Source: JAFARZ01 sp036490795 (GTDB taxonomy: Bacteria; Actinomycetota; Actinomycetes; Streptosporangiales; Streptosporangiaceae). Taken from it: a stretch of 32,658 bases of DNA. Under the pieces are notes generated by a model. The model was not told the origin of the DNA. It did not search any database and worked only from the letters and a program-made list of their open reading frames with translations. Positions 14,467-22,453 of this stretch are shown here, piece by piece (positions within the stretch are counted from its first letter, which is position 1; every line of letters begins with the position of its first letter). The stretch lies in NCBI GenBank assembly GCA_036490795.1, contig DASXDG010000238.1, positions 1 through 32,658 on the forward strand, given 5' to 3'. A program made the position numbers and the translations under genes.

Positions 14467-17087
14467 CTGTAGTTTGCATGCTGGCCTGGTGCGGCGCCGC
14501 GGCCAGCTTGTGGCTTGGCGCGCAGGGAATGCGCGGCTACCGCTGGCTGGCTGGTGCGGCGCTGCTGTGGTGTGCCGGCCTGATCGCGGTGCAGTTCGAG
14601 GGGCCGCCCAGCGGCCTGTCGTTTGCCGACCTGCCGTCACTGCTGGCGGTGGCCGCGGTCGCGGTCGGCATCATCGCGCTGTGCGCGAACGGACAGGACG
14701 GCGGCGGCAGGAGCCGGGAGATCACGCCTGCCGACGGCACTGCGGCGTCGGTGGTTCCCGGACTCGCCGACGGCTACGTGATGGCGGTCGCACTGCTGGT
14801 GATCGGCTGGGTGGCGCTATTCGGCGGTGAATTCCACCATTCGGGTGCCAGGCCGGGATCCTTCCTGCTTGACCTCATTCATCCGCTGGCCGACCTGGCC
14901 GTGCTCGGCGCGCTGCTGCCCATGGTCACCGCGGCCTGGCGCCGGGCCACACTGCCCTTCCTCGCCCTGCTCGCGGTCGCCGTGTCCGACTCGCTCGCCG
15001 TCGGGCAGCGGGTCAACGGCGGGCATGCGTCCCTGTCGGCGCAGCTAATCGCGCTACTGGCCGCGCTGCTGTTCGCGGCCGCGCCGTGGAGCGAGGCCGC
15101 CCCGCGGATATCGGCCGCGGCGCGGGTACGCCTGCCCGGCATGGCCAACGCCGGTGCCGCCACCGTCATCGCGGCTCTCAGCGCGTGCGTGGCCACCGTC
15201 GCCGTCATGCTGAACGGCCTGGTCGACGCCCCCTCGGCCGGCCTGGCGCTGGTCGTGGCCGGCGGTGCCGGCGTGCTCGTTCTCGCCGCCAGGATTTTCA
15301 TGCTGGTCAGGGAGAACGGCATCGTGCTCTCCATCTGGCGCGAGTCCAGCCGGAACCTGCGCGAGCTCGCCAGCAGGACCAGCGACGCGGTCCTGGTCTG
15401 CGACCTGAAGGGCACGATCAGGTACGCCAGCCCCGCCGTGTCCAGCTACGGGTACGCGCCTGCCGACCTTGAGGGCAAGCGGCTCACCGACATCGTCCAT
15501 CCCGAGGACCGGCAGGGAGCCGTGGTCGCGGTCCGCCTCGAGCTGGCCGGGCCCGCCGGCGGCAAGCCTGGCACCGGCAGGTTCCCGGTACGGGTCCGCG
15601 CCGCAGACGGCACCTGGCGGCACATCGAGGCGACCGCGCTGCGCTACGACGTGCCCGGCGAAGACGGCCAGATGCTGATAACCGTCCGCGATGTCAGCGA
15701 CCAGGTGGCCCTGCGCCAGCAGGTCGCCCACCTTACCTTCCACGACGGCCTGACCGGCCTGCCCAACCGCGCCTACGTCGAGGAACGTGCACGGGATGTC
15801 GTGTCCGCCACGGCCGGGGCGGCCTCCGGCGTCATCTTCCTCGACATTGACCGGTTTACCGCCGTCAACGACTCGGTCGGGCACGGTGCGGGTGACCTGG
15901 TGCTGGCGCAGGCGGCCAGGCGGCTGCGCGCCGTCGTGCCCGCCCACGACACCGTGGCCCGCTGGGGCAGTGACGAGTTCGCCGTGCTCATCGAGCAGGC
16001 GGCGGCCACGCAGGAGATCAGCGAGATCGCCCGCAGGCTGGCCGGTTCGGTGGCGGCTGAGCCATTCCGTGTCGCTGGCCAGCAGATCGCGCTGACCGCC
16101 AGCGTGGGCGTGGCACTGGGTGGCGCGGACTCGGGCGTCGTGCTGCGCAACGCCGACGTGGCGATGTCGCGGGCGAAGGACGCGGGCGGCGACCGGGTAG
16201 AGGTCTACGCCGACCACATGCACGCCGACGTGGTCCGCAAGCTTGAGCTGGTCAGCGACCTGCAGCAGGCCATCGCCAACGACGAGCTGACGTTGCAGTA
16301 CCAGCCGATCGTGGAGCTGGCCACCTCGCGGGTGATCGGGGCCGAGGCGCTGGTGCGCTGGCGGCGCGGTGAACAGCAGGTGCCGCCACGGGAGTTCCTT
16401 CGCGCGGCGGAGGAATCGGGACTGATCGTGTCGCTCGGCGAATGGGTACTCCGCGAAGCCTGCGCTCAGGGCGCGTCGTGGCGCCGGGCGTCCTGGGATG
16501 TGGGCGTCTCGGTCAACGTGTCCGCCCGCCAGATCGGGTCGCCGTCGTTCGTCACCGATGTGCAGGAGGTGCTCGCCGAGACTGGCCTGCCGGCCGCGGC
16601 GCTCACCATGGAGATCAACGAACGCATCCTGGTCGAGGACGCCAGCCAGGTCGTGGACCGGCTCGCCGAACTGCGCGCGCTCGGCGTCCGGCTGGCGATC
16701 GACGACTTCGGCACCGGCTACGCGTCGCTCGCCTACCTGCGACAGCTCCCGGTCGACATCATCAAGATCGACCCGTCGTTCACCGATGGTCTCGGCCGGG
16801 ATGAGACGCTCGGCCTGCTCACCAGGACCGTTGTCCAGGTGGGCCGCGACCTGGGCATGCAGGTCGTCGCCGAAGGCATCGAGCAGCCTCGCCAGCTGAC
16901 GGCGCTGCGCGAGATGGGCTGCGGTTACGGGCAGGGTTTCCTGGTCGCCAGGCCGATGGCCGCGCCCAGCGTCGAGGCGCTGATCCGCACCGCCAGCGGC
17001 GAGGAATCCGCCAGCCCGCCGCTGACCGCCGCCGTAGCCTCCGATTTAAACCGTCGCCTGCCCCCGCCCCGCTCCAGCCAGCACTGA
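14463..17087 (+). CDS. Membrane PAS-GGDEF-EAL cyclic-di-GMP protein
   Basis: An 874-residue composite c-di-GMP enzyme. Residues 1-290 contain about eight to nine hydrophobic helices (a membrane sensor), then a PAS domain (SDAVLVCDLKGTIRYASPAV, about 300-420), a GGDEF domain (about 425-590) and an EAL domain (about 600-850). The cyclase signature reads RWGSDEF (500-506), so the second Gly is Ser, and the RxxD product-inhibition site is absent (PAHD). The EAL side looks complete: GAEALVRW (Glu628), SVNVSARQ, TMEINERIL, AIDDFGTGYASL, IIKIDPSF and AEGIE. It is therefore more likely a phosphodiesterase, possibly with weak cyclase activity. A GGDEF-EAL gene (cdgF) just upstream of ilvB is also found in Streptomyces coelicolor as far as I recall, so this is probably the ortholog. 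Translation is coupled to the uORF at 14416. Confidence 0.93.
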   Translation: MTVVCMLAWCGAAASLWLGAQGMRGYRWLAGAALLWCAGLIAVQFEGPPSGLSFADLPSLLAVAAVAVGIIALCANGQDGGGRSREITPADGTAASVVPGLADGYVMAVALLVIGWVALFGGEFHHSGARPGSFLLDLIHPLADLAVLGALLPMVTAAWRRATLPFLALLAVAVSDSLAVGQRVNGGHASLSAQLIALLAALLFAAAPWSEAAPRISAAARVRLPGMANAGAATVIAALSACVATVAVMLNGLVDAPSAGLALVVAGGAGVLVLAARIFMLVRENGIVLSIWRESSRNLRELASRTSDAVLVCDLKGTIRYASPAVSSYGYAPADLEGKRLTDIVHPEDRQGAVVAVRLELAGPAGGKPGTGRFPVRVRAADGTWRHIEATALRYDVPGEDGQMLITVRDVSDQVALRQQVAHLTFHDGLTGLPNRAYVEERARDVVSATAGAASGVIFLDIDRFTAVNDSVGHGAGDLVLAQAARRLRAVVPAHDTVARWGSDEFAVLIEQAAATQEISEIARRLAGSVAAEPFRVAGQQIALTASVGVALGGADSGVVLRNADVAMSRAKDAGGDRVEVYADHMHADVVRKLELVSDLQQAIANDELTLQYQPIVELATSRVIGAEALVRWRRGEQQVPPREFLRAAEESGLIVSLGEWVLREACAQGASWRRASWDVGVSVNVSARQIGSPSFVTDVQEVLAETGLPAAALTMEINERILVEDASQVVDRLAELRALGVRLAIDDFGTGYASLAYLRQLPVDIIKIDPSFTDGLGRDETLGLLTRTVVQVGRDLGMQVVAEGIEQPRQLTALREMGCGYGQGFLVARPMAAPSVEALIRTASGEESASPPLTAAVASDLNRRLPPPRSSQH

Positions 17088-17173
17088 CACCGTCTCCGCA
17101 AGGCAACGATGCCGTCCGAGGGACGGGGCCCGGGGCCGGGGGAAGCACCACTGTTCGTTATGTTAGAACTGCC

Positions 17174-17192
17174 TGTCTCGATATGTGAGACA
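17174..17192. promoter_or_regulatory. Palindromic operator upstream of ilvB (GTCTC-N7-GAGAC)
   Basis: TGTCTC-GATATGT-GAGACA is a 19-bp palindrome ending 4 bp before a TTGACG -35 and centred 52 bp before the leader start. The same GTCTC-N7-GAGAY pattern precedes leuB and cimA. It resembles published sites of the IclR-type amino acid regulators LtbR (Corynebacterium) and NdgR (Streptomyces); assignment is by recalled consensus only. Confidence 0.6.
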
Positions 17193-17196
17193 TCGG

Positions 17197-17227
17197 TTGA
17201 CGCTCCGGTCCGCGCAGGGAGTACTGT
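17197..17227 (+). promoter_or_regulatory. Promoter of ilvB leader transcript
   Basis: TTGACG (17197-17202) and TACTGT (17222-17227) form -35 and -10 elements with a 19-bp spacer. The -10 ends 7 nt before the leader peptide GTG at 17235, so transcription probably starts on that codon. Confidence 0.55.
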
Positions 17228-17234
17228 AGTTGTT

Positions 17235-17282
17235 GTGAACAGCACACTTATTCTCGTACTTGGCCGGCGCGCAGGCAGCTGA
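17235..17282 (+). CDS. ilv operon leader peptide (MNSTLILVLGRRAGS)
   Basis: A 15-residue ORF from GTG 17235 to TGA 17280-17282. Five consecutive codons (17247-17261) specify Leu-Ile-Leu-Val-Leu, covering all three branched-chain amino acids. It is followed by GRRAGS, whose codons form the 5' arm of a hairpin. Ribosome stalling at this run when any branched-chain aminoacyl-tRNA is short would disrupt that hairpin. The start has no ribosome site but sits 7 nt after a -10 element. Ribosome-mediated attenuation of ilvB is known in actinobacteria; the peptide itself is read directly from the sequence. Confidence 0.8.
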   Translation: MNSTLILVLGRRAGS

Positions 17283-17338
17283 CCAAGCAGCTCACTGCGC
17301 GCTCCCCTCGACTGCCGGACGGCAACGAGGGGTTTTTT
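17267..17338 (+). terminator. ilvB attenuator: leader hairpin plus intrinsic terminator
   Basis: Upstream hairpin: GCGCGCAG (17267-17274) pairs with CTGCGCGC (17295-17302), with an inner AGCTG/CAGCT pair. The terminator follows at once: CCCCTCG (17304-17310) with CGAGGGG (17326-17332), inner TGCC/GGCA, then TTTTTT (17333-17338). Stalling in the leader frees the 17295-17302 arm, which should alter terminator folding. Confidence 0.8.
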
Positions 17339-17371
17339 ATTTGAGCCGGTACAAGCCAGGGAGAACTTCCG

Positions 17372-19279
17372 ATGACCGAGCAGACGACGGGCCGCGGAGG
17401 GTCCGGGGGCCCGAGCCCTCGTGACCTAGCTGCCAGGGTGAGCAGTCCCAGCGCTCCCCAACCCCAACCCCAGCCCCAGCGCGCCAGCACGCCGCAGAGC
17501 GGCCAGAAGAGCACCGTGACCGGCGCGCAGGCGCTGGTCCACGCGCTTGAGCGGGTAGGGGCGGACGTGGTGTTCGGCATTCCGGGCGGCGCGATCTTGC
17601 CGGCCTATGACCCGCTGATGGATTCCACGGCCATCCGGCACATCCTGGTCAGGCACGAGCAGGGCGCCGGCCACGCCGCCACCGGGTACGCGCAGGCCAC
17701 CGGCCGGACCGGCGTCTGCATGGCGACCAGCGGGCCGGGTGCGACTAACCTGGTCACGCCGCTGGCCGACGCCTACATGGACTCGGTGCCGATCGTCGCG
17801 ATCACCGGGCAGGTGTCGACCAACCTGATCGGCACGGACGGCTTCCAGGAAGCCGACATCTCCGGCATCACGATCCCGATCACTAAGCACAATTTCCTGG
17901 TCACCAAGGCCGAGGACATCGCGCGCACGATCGGCGAGGCGTTCCACGTGGCCTCGACCGGCCGTCCAGGACCGGTCCTGGTGGACATCGCCAAGGACGC
18001 CATGCAGGCGATGACCGAATTCAGCTGGCCGGTGCAGTTCGACCTGCCCGGGTATCACCCGGTGACCAGGCCGCACGCCAGGCAGGTGCGGGAAGCGGCC
18101 CGGCTGATCGCCGAGTGCCGGCGCCCGGTGCTGTACGTCGGCGGCGGGGTGATCAAGGCGCGGGCGACCAGGCAACTGCGTGATCTGGCCGAACTGACCG
18201 GCATCCCGGTCATCACCACGCTGATGGCCAGGGGCGCGTTCCCCGACAAGCACCCGCAGCACCTGGGCATGCCCGGCATGCACGGTACGGTCTCCGCGGT
18301 CGGCGCGCTGCAGAAGTCCGATCTGATCATCGCGCTGGGCACGCGGTTCGACGACCGGGTGACCGGCAGGCTCGACACGTTCGCCCCCGGCGCGCTGATC
18401 GTGCACGCGGACATCGACCCGGCGGAGATCTCCAAGAACCGCAGGGCCGACGTGCCGATCGTCGGCGACTGCCGCGAGGTGATCACCGACCTGATCACCG
18501 CCGTGCAGGCGGAGTTCGCCCAGGACCACAAGCCGGACCTGGGCGACTGGTGGGCGCAGCTGGACCAGTGGCGGACCAAGTACCCGCTCGGCTACGACGA
18601 GCCCGCGGACGGGACGCTCGCGCCCCAGCATGTGATCCGCAGGATCGGCGAGATCGCGGGACCCGAGGCGGTGTACGTGGCGGGCGTCGGCCAGCACCAG
18701 ATGTGGGCCGCCCAGTTCATCGACTATGAGCACCCGGGCACGTTCATCAACTCCGGCGGCCTGGGCACCATGGGCTACGCGGTGCCCGCCGCGATGGGCG
18801 CCAAGTACGGCTGCCCGGACAAGACGGTGTGGGCGATCGACGGCGACGGCTGCTTCCAGATGACCAACCAGGAGCTGGCCACCTGCTCCATCGAGCGCAT
18901 CCCGGTCAAGGTGGCGATCATCAACAACGGCAGCCTCGGCATGGTGCGGCAGTGGCAGACACTGTTCTACAACGAGCGGTACTCCAACACGGACCTGCAC
19001 TCCACCGCGGCCGCCGAGCCGGTCAGGGGGACCCGGATCCCGGACTTCGTCAAGCTCGCCGAGGCGTACGACTGCGTGGGCCTGCGCTGCGAGACGCCGG
19101 CCGATGTCGACGCGACGATCGAACGGGCGATGGCGATCAACGACCGTCCGGTCGTGGTCGACTTCATCGTGCATCAGGACGCCATGGTCTGGCCGATGGT
19201 GGCCGCCGGCACCAGCAACGACGACATCAAGCACGCCCACGGCATGGCGCCCGACTGGGGAGGACTGGACGATGACTAG
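17372..19279 (+). CDS. ilvB: Acetolactate synthase large subunit
   Basis: The thiamine-diphosphate enzyme that condenses two pyruvates, or pyruvate plus 2-ketobutyrate, in the first common step of Val/Leu/Ile synthesis. The 635-residue protein has the ThDP catalytic Glu region (LVRHEQGAGHAATGYAQATG), the FAD-binding middle domain, and the ThDP-Mg motif GDGCFQMTNQELATCSIERI ending in IINN. The first 45 residues are a Ser/Pro/Gln-rich extension (SAPQPQPQPQRAST) typical of actinobacterial IlvB. GGGAGAA lies about 7 nt before ATG 17372. The gene is controlled by the attenuator just upstream and overlaps ilvN by 8 nt, consistent with stoichiometric synthesis of the two subunits. Confidence 0.98.
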   Translation: MTEQTTGRGGSGGPSPRDLAARVSSPSAPQPQPQPQRASTPQSGQKSTVTGAQALVHALERVGADVVFGIPGGAILPAYDPLMDSTAIRHILVRHEQGAGHAATGYAQATGRTGVCMATSGPGATNLVTPLADAYMDSVPIVAITGQVSTNLIGTDGFQEADISGITIPITKHNFLVTKAEDIARTIGEAFHVASTGRPGPVLVDIAKDAMQAMTEFSWPVQFDLPGYHPVTRPHARQVREAARLIAECRRPVLYVGGGVIKARATRQLRDLAELTGIPVITTLMARGAFPDKHPQHLGMPGMHGTVSAVGALQKSDLIIALGTRFDDRVTGRLDTFAPGALIVHADIDPAEISKNRRADVPIVGDCREVITDLITAVQAEFAQDHKPDLGDWWAQLDQWRTKYPLGYDEPADGTLAPQHVIRRIGEIAGPEAVYVAGVGQHQMWAAQFIDYEHPGTFINSGGLGTMGYAVPAAMGAKYGCPDKTVWAIDGDGCFQMTNQELATCSIERIPVKVAIINNGSLGMVRQWQTLFYNERYSNTDLHSTAAAEPVRGTRIPDFVKLAEAYDCVGLRCETPADVDATIERAMAINDRPVVVDFIVHQDAMVWPMVAAGTSNDDIKHAHGMAPDWGGLDDD

Positions 19280-19796
19280 ACACACGCTTTCGGTGCTGGT
19301 GGAGAACAAGCCGGGAGTCCTGGTCCGGATCGCCGGGCTGTTTTCCAGGCGGAACTTCAACATCGACTCGCTCGCGGTGGGGCCGACCGAGCACGCCGAG
19401 TTCTCCCGCATCACGATCGTCGTCAACTGCGAGGAACACCCGCTCGAGCAGGTCACCAAGCAGCTCAACAAGCTCATCAACGTGCTGAAGATCGTCGAGC
19501 TCGAGCCCGGCGCGACCGTGCAGCGCGAGCTGATCCTGGTGAAGATCAGAGCCGACGAGGTCAGCAGGTCCAGGGTGCTGGAAACGGTACAGCTGTTCCG
19601 GGCCAAGGTGGTGGACGTCGCGCTCGACGTGGTGACGATCGAGGCGACCGGAGACCGGGAGAAGCTCGATGCGCTGATCAGGATGCTGGAGCCGTTCGGC
19701 ATCAAGGAACTAGTGCAGTCCGGGATGGTCGCCATCGGTCGTGGTAGCCGGTCGATTACTGACCGTGCGCTCCGGCCGGTCGAGCGCAGCGCTTAG
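19272..19796 (+). CDS. ilvN: Acetolactate synthase small regulatory subunit
   Basis: A 174-residue regulatory subunit that binds valine and activates IlvB. The N-terminal ACT domain reads MTRHTLSVLVENKPGVLVRI followed by AGLFSRRNFNIDSLAVG, the conserved valine-binding region; the C-terminal half (RELILVKIRADEVSRSRVLE, then the EATGDREKLDALIRMLEPFG segment) is the ALS_ss_C domain. The start ATG 19272 overlaps the ilvB stop by 8 nt, so the pair is translationally coupled. The tail SRSITDRALRPVERSA is slightly longer and more basic than usual. ilvC begins 44 bp downstream. Confidence 0.97.
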   Translation: MTRHTLSVLVENKPGVLVRIAGLFSRRNFNIDSLAVGPTEHAEFSRITIVVNCEEHPLEQVTKQLNKLINVLKIVELEPGATVQRELILVKIRADEVSRSRVLETVQLFRAKVVDVALDVVTIEATGDREKLDALIRMLEPFGIKELVQSGMVAIGRGSRSITDRALRPVERSA

Positions 19797-19839
19797 AGTT
19801 TGTCAACGAATACGCAGATACGAGAGGCCGTTACTTACA

Positions 19840-20838
19840 GTGGCAGAGATCTTTTACGACGACAGCGCCGATCTTTCGATCATCCAGCGGCGGCACGTCG
19901 CGGTGCTCGGATACGGCAGCCAGGGGCACGCGCACGCGCTCTCCCTCCGTGACTCCGGGGTAAACGTCAGGGTTGGCCTGCCAGAGGGGTCGGCGAGCAG
20001 GGAGAAGGCGTCGAACGACGGCTTGCGTGTCCTGGATCCGGCGGACGCCTGCGAAGAAGCCGACCTGATCATGGTGCTCGTGCCCGACCACCTGCAGCGC
20101 GAGCTGTACGCCTCGGCGATTGCCCCGAGCCTGGTGGAAGGCGACGCGCTGTTCTTCGCGCACGGTCTCAACATCCGGTACGACCTGATCGACCCGCCGG
20201 CCGGCGTAGACGTGTGCATGGTGGCGCCGAAGGCGCCAGGGCACCTTGTCCGGCGCCAGTTCACCCAGGGCCGCGGCGTCCCGGTGCTCGTCGCCGTGGA
20301 GCGGGATGCGACCGGCAACGCGTGGCCGCTGACACTGTCCTACGCCAAGGCCATCGGCGGGACACGGGCCGGCGCGCTCAAGACCACGTTCACTGAGGAG
20401 ACGGAGACCGACCTGTTCGGCGAGCAGGCGATCCTGTGCGGCGGCGTGTCCGAGCTGATCAAGGCCGGTTTCGCCACACTGGTCGAGGCCGGCTACCAGC
20501 CGGAGGCCGCCTACTTCGAGTGCCTGCACGAGATGAAGCTGATCGTGGATCTCATGTACGAGGGCGGCATCTCCAAGATGTACTGGTCGGTGTCCGACAC
20601 CGCCGAGTACGGCGGCTACACCCGCGGTCCGCGCCTGGTAGACGAGCGCACCCGCGAGGAGATGCGGCGCATCCTGGGCGAGATCCAGGACGGGACGTTC
20701 ACGCGCGAGCTGGTCGAGGAGTTCGACGCGGGCAAGCCGAACTTCCTCAAGCGCCGCGAGGCGGAGCACAACGAGCAGATCGAGCAGGTGGGCGCCAAGC
20801 TCCGCCCCCTCATGTCCTGGCTCAATCCTGACGAATAG
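19840..20838 (+). CDS. ilvC: Ketol-acid reductoisomerase (class I)
   Basis: The enzyme isomerises and reduces acetolactate or acetohydroxybutyrate with NADPH and Mg2+. At 332 residues it is the short class I form. The Rossmann motif is HVAVLGYGSQGHAHALSLRD, and the cofactor-specificity loop reads VGLPEGSASREKA, with the two Ser typical for NADPH but Pro where Arg is often found. Metal ligands lie in TETDLFGEQAILCGG and in FECLHEMKLIVDLMYEGG. The start is GTG 19840 (MAEIFYDDSADLS), as in relatives; the ribosome site is weak (GAGAGG about 12 nt upstream). In many actinobacteria serA follows ilvC; here the next gene is the small leuB-linked ORF after a strong hairpin. Confidence 0.97.
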   Translation: MAEIFYDDSADLSIIQRRHVAVLGYGSQGHAHALSLRDSGVNVRVGLPEGSASREKASNDGLRVLDPADACEEADLIMVLVPDHLQRELYASAIAPSLVEGDALFFAHGLNIRYDLIDPPAGVDVCMVAPKAPGHLVRRQFTQGRGVPVLVAVERDATGNAWPLTLSYAKAIGGTRAGALKTTFTEETETDLFGEQAILCGGVSELIKAGFATLVEAGYQPEAAYFECLHEMKLIVDLMYEGGISKMYWSVSDTAEYGGYTRGPRLVDERTREEMRRILGEIQDGTFTRELVEEFDAGKPNFLKRREAEHNEQIEQVGAKLRPLMSWLNPDE

Positions 20839-20854
20839 GAAGTCCTCAGACGGC

Positions 20855-20914
20855 AACCCCGTGGTTGTCGCGTCGACGGTGCCCGATGCCCGTCGCGGCG
20901 ACAACCACGGGGTT
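20855..20914. terminator. Long hairpin after ilvC
   Basis: Arms 20855-20871 (AACCCCGTGGTTGTCGC) and 20898-20914 are exact 17-bp reverse complements, and the 26-nt loop contains a further GACGG/CCGTC stem. It begins 16 bp after the ilvC stop. No T-run follows. It probably ends the ilvBNC transcript. Confidence 0.7.
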
Positions 20915-20934
20915 CGCGGGGACGCCGAGAAGGC

Positions 20935-20951
20935 GTCTCGGATGCTGAGAT
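20935..20951. promoter_or_regulatory. Palindromic operator upstream of leuB leader (GTCTC-N7-GAGAT)
   Basis: GTCTC-GGATGCT-GAGAT matches the ilvB operator with one changed outer base and is centred 54 bp before the leader peptide start. Next to the ilvB and cimA copies it suggests one shared transcription factor. Confidence 0.55.
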
Positions 20952-20980
20952 GGAACTGTACATCGAATGAACAGGTCGGG

Positions 20981-20986
20981 TAACGT
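20981..20986 (+). promoter_or_regulatory. -10 element of leuB leader transcript
   Basis: TAACGT, identical to the guaB element, lies 10 nt before the leader ATG at 20997. The spacing allows a transcript start within a few bases of the ATG, so the leader is leaderless or nearly so. Confidence 0.45.
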
Positions 20987-20996
20987 GGCCAGCACT

Positions 20997-21038
20997 ATGC
21001 GGCACTACGTACTTATCGCCAGCCGCAGCGGGGCCTGA
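20997..21038 (+). CDS. leuB leader peptide (MRHYVLIASRSGA)
   Basis: A 13-residue ORF, ATG 20997 to TGA 21036-21038. Val-Leu-Ile codons (21009-21017) are followed by ASRSGA, whose codons form the 5' arm of a hairpin beginning 5 nt after the Ile codon. It has the same design as the ilvB and cimA leaders, with a shorter regulatory run. No ribosome site is present. Confidence 0.65.
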   Translation: MRHYVLIASRSGA

Positions 21039-21082
21039 TCCAGGACAGGCCAGCGACCCGCTGCGGGGGTTTGGCGCTGGCC
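21023..21082 (+). terminator. leuB attenuator-like hairpin region
   Basis: CCGCAGCGGG (21023-21032) pairs with CCCGCTGCGG (21057-21066), followed by GGGTTT, with GGCCTG/CAGGCC nested inside. A competing pair, GGCCAGCG (21048-21055) with CGCTGGCC (21075-21082), overlaps it, so two exclusive folds exist. The T-run is short, so termination strength is uncertain. Confidence 0.55.
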
Positions 21083-21113
21083 GTATCAGTCCTCACGATC
21101 TGGAGCGAATTCC

Positions 21114-21272
21114 GTGTATGACATGTACCCGTGGGATGCCCGTGCCGAAGGCCCCCGGTCCCGTCCGCCAGCGCCCCGCGAATCTCACGACGACGCCGCG
21201 GTGATGGCCACCGCTGCCGTCCAGGAGGCCCTCGACCGTCGTGACAACGGCGGCGATGCGGCGGATTCGTAA
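21114..21272 (+). CDS. Small acidic protein of unknown function upstream of leuB
   Basis: A 52-residue ORF starting at GTG 21114, with a good GGAG (21102-21105) at 8-nt spacing. It begins MYDMYPWDARAEGPRSRPPA and ends in an Ala-rich helix-like part (AVMATAAVQEALDRRDNG). The charged, non-repetitive composition, the ribosome site and the tight 16-nt gap to leuB all support a real gene. I believe short proteins with an MYxMYPW start occur in other actinobacteria, but I cannot search for them. It lies between the attenuator and leuB, so it would share branched-chain control. Function is unknown. Confidence 0.65.
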   Translation: MYDMYPWDARAEGPRSRPPAPRESHDDAAVMATAAVQEALDRRDNGGDAADS

Positions 21273-21288
21273 GGCTAGGGTTTCTGAA

Positions 21289-22359
21289 ATGGGCTCACAG
21301 GGTTCTAGCAAGCAGGGCATAAGGCTTGCCGTCATTGGCGGTGACGGCATCGGCCCTGAAGTGGTCGCCGAGGCACTCAAGGTCCTCCGCGCCGCCACGG
21401 CCGGCACTGCCACCTTCGCCGAAACCCCCTACGACCTAGGCGCGCAGCGCTGGCACCGTACGGGGGAGACGCTTCCGGACACCGTGCTCGAGGAGATCAA
21501 GGGGCACGACGCAATCCTGCTCGGCGCCGTCGGCGACCCGAGCGTGCCCAGCGGCATCCTGGAACGTAATCTCCTGCTCAGGCTCAGGTTCGAGCTTGAC
21601 CAATACGTCAACCTCCGCCCGGTCCGGCTCTACCCGGGCGTGAGCAGCCCGCTGGCGAATGCCACGCCGGAGACGCTGAACATGGTGGTCGTGCGCGAGG
21701 GCACCGAAGGCCCGTACGCGGGCGCCGGCGGCGTCATGCGCAAGGGCACACCGCACGAGATCGCGACCCAGGAGAGCCTGAACACCGCGTTCGGCGTCGA
21801 GCGCGTAGTGAGATACGCGTTCGAGCAGGCCACGCGCACGCCCAGGCACAAGCTGACGCTCGTGCACAAGACGAATGTGCTCACCTACGCGGGTGACCTG
21901 TGGCAGCGCACCGTTGACGCGCTGGCCAAGGAATTCCCCGAGGTCGCGACCGACTACTCGCACGTGGACGCCGCGTCGATGTTCTTCGTGTCCGCGCCCG
22001 AGCGCTTCGACGTCGTCGTCACCGACAACCTGTTCGGCGACATCCTGACCGACCTCGGTGCCGCCGTGGCCGGCGGTATCGGCCTCGCCGCCAGCGGCAA
22101 CATCAATCCGGCGCGGGTGTGGCCGTCGATGTTCGAGCCGGTGCACGGCAGCGCTCCGGACATCGCCGGCCAGAGCAAGGCCGACCCCGCGGCCGCGATC
22201 TTGTCCGCGGCCATGCTCTGCGACCACCTCGGCCTGACCGGCGAGGCGGCCAGGATCGAGCAGGCTGTCAGCGAAGATCTGGTGGAACGCCAGGGGCAGT
22301 GGGCCGCGCGCACTACCGTGGAGATAGGCGACGACATCGCTGGGCGAGTATCCGGCTAG
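21289..22359 (+). CDS. leuB: 3-isopropylmalate dehydrogenase
   Basis: The enzyme oxidatively decarboxylates 3-isopropylmalate with NAD+ in leucine synthesis. The 356-residue protein shows the family pattern: RLAVIGGDGIGPEVVAEALK, the substrate segment ILERNLLLRLRFELDQYVNL with RPVRLYPG, VVREGTEGPYAGAGG, the Lys-bearing HKTNVLTYAGDLW, and VVTDNLFGDILTDL plus FEPVHGSAPDIAGQ for metal and NAD binding. I chose ATG 21289, 8 nt after an AAGGCTAGGG stretch, rather than an upstream in-frame GTG at 21241, which lies inside the small upstream ORF. The cofactor is inferred as NAD from family. The gene belongs to the unit controlled by the leader at 20997; ilvE follows after 94 bp. Confidence 0.96.
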   Translation: MGSQGSSKQGIRLAVIGGDGIGPEVVAEALKVLRAATAGTATFAETPYDLGAQRWHRTGETLPDTVLEEIKGHDAILLGAVGDPSVPSGILERNLLLRLRFELDQYVNLRPVRLYPGVSSPLANATPETLNMVVVREGTEGPYAGAGGVMRKGTPHEIATQESLNTAFGVERVVRYAFEQATRTPRHKLTLVHKTNVLTYAGDLWQRTVDALAKEFPEVATDYSHVDAASMFFVSAPERFDVVVTDNLFGDILTDLGAAVAGGIGLAASGNINPARVWPSMFEPVHGSAPDIAGQSKADPAAAILSAAMLCDHLGLTGEAARIEQAVSEDLVERQGQWAARTTVEIGDDIAGRVSG

Positions 22360-22453
22360 GCAACACCTGCCGTCTTACCAGTCAAGAGATGTCATAATCG
22401 CCGCCACGGCGTGCTCGCAACGGCGCGGGTGCTGGGAGGAGTCCGGAAATATC

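Noticed and set aside
17426..19735. A 769-codon minus-strand open frame opposite ilvB and ilvN
   Set aside because: Antisense shadow of strongly conserved genes, with no ribosome site or domain.
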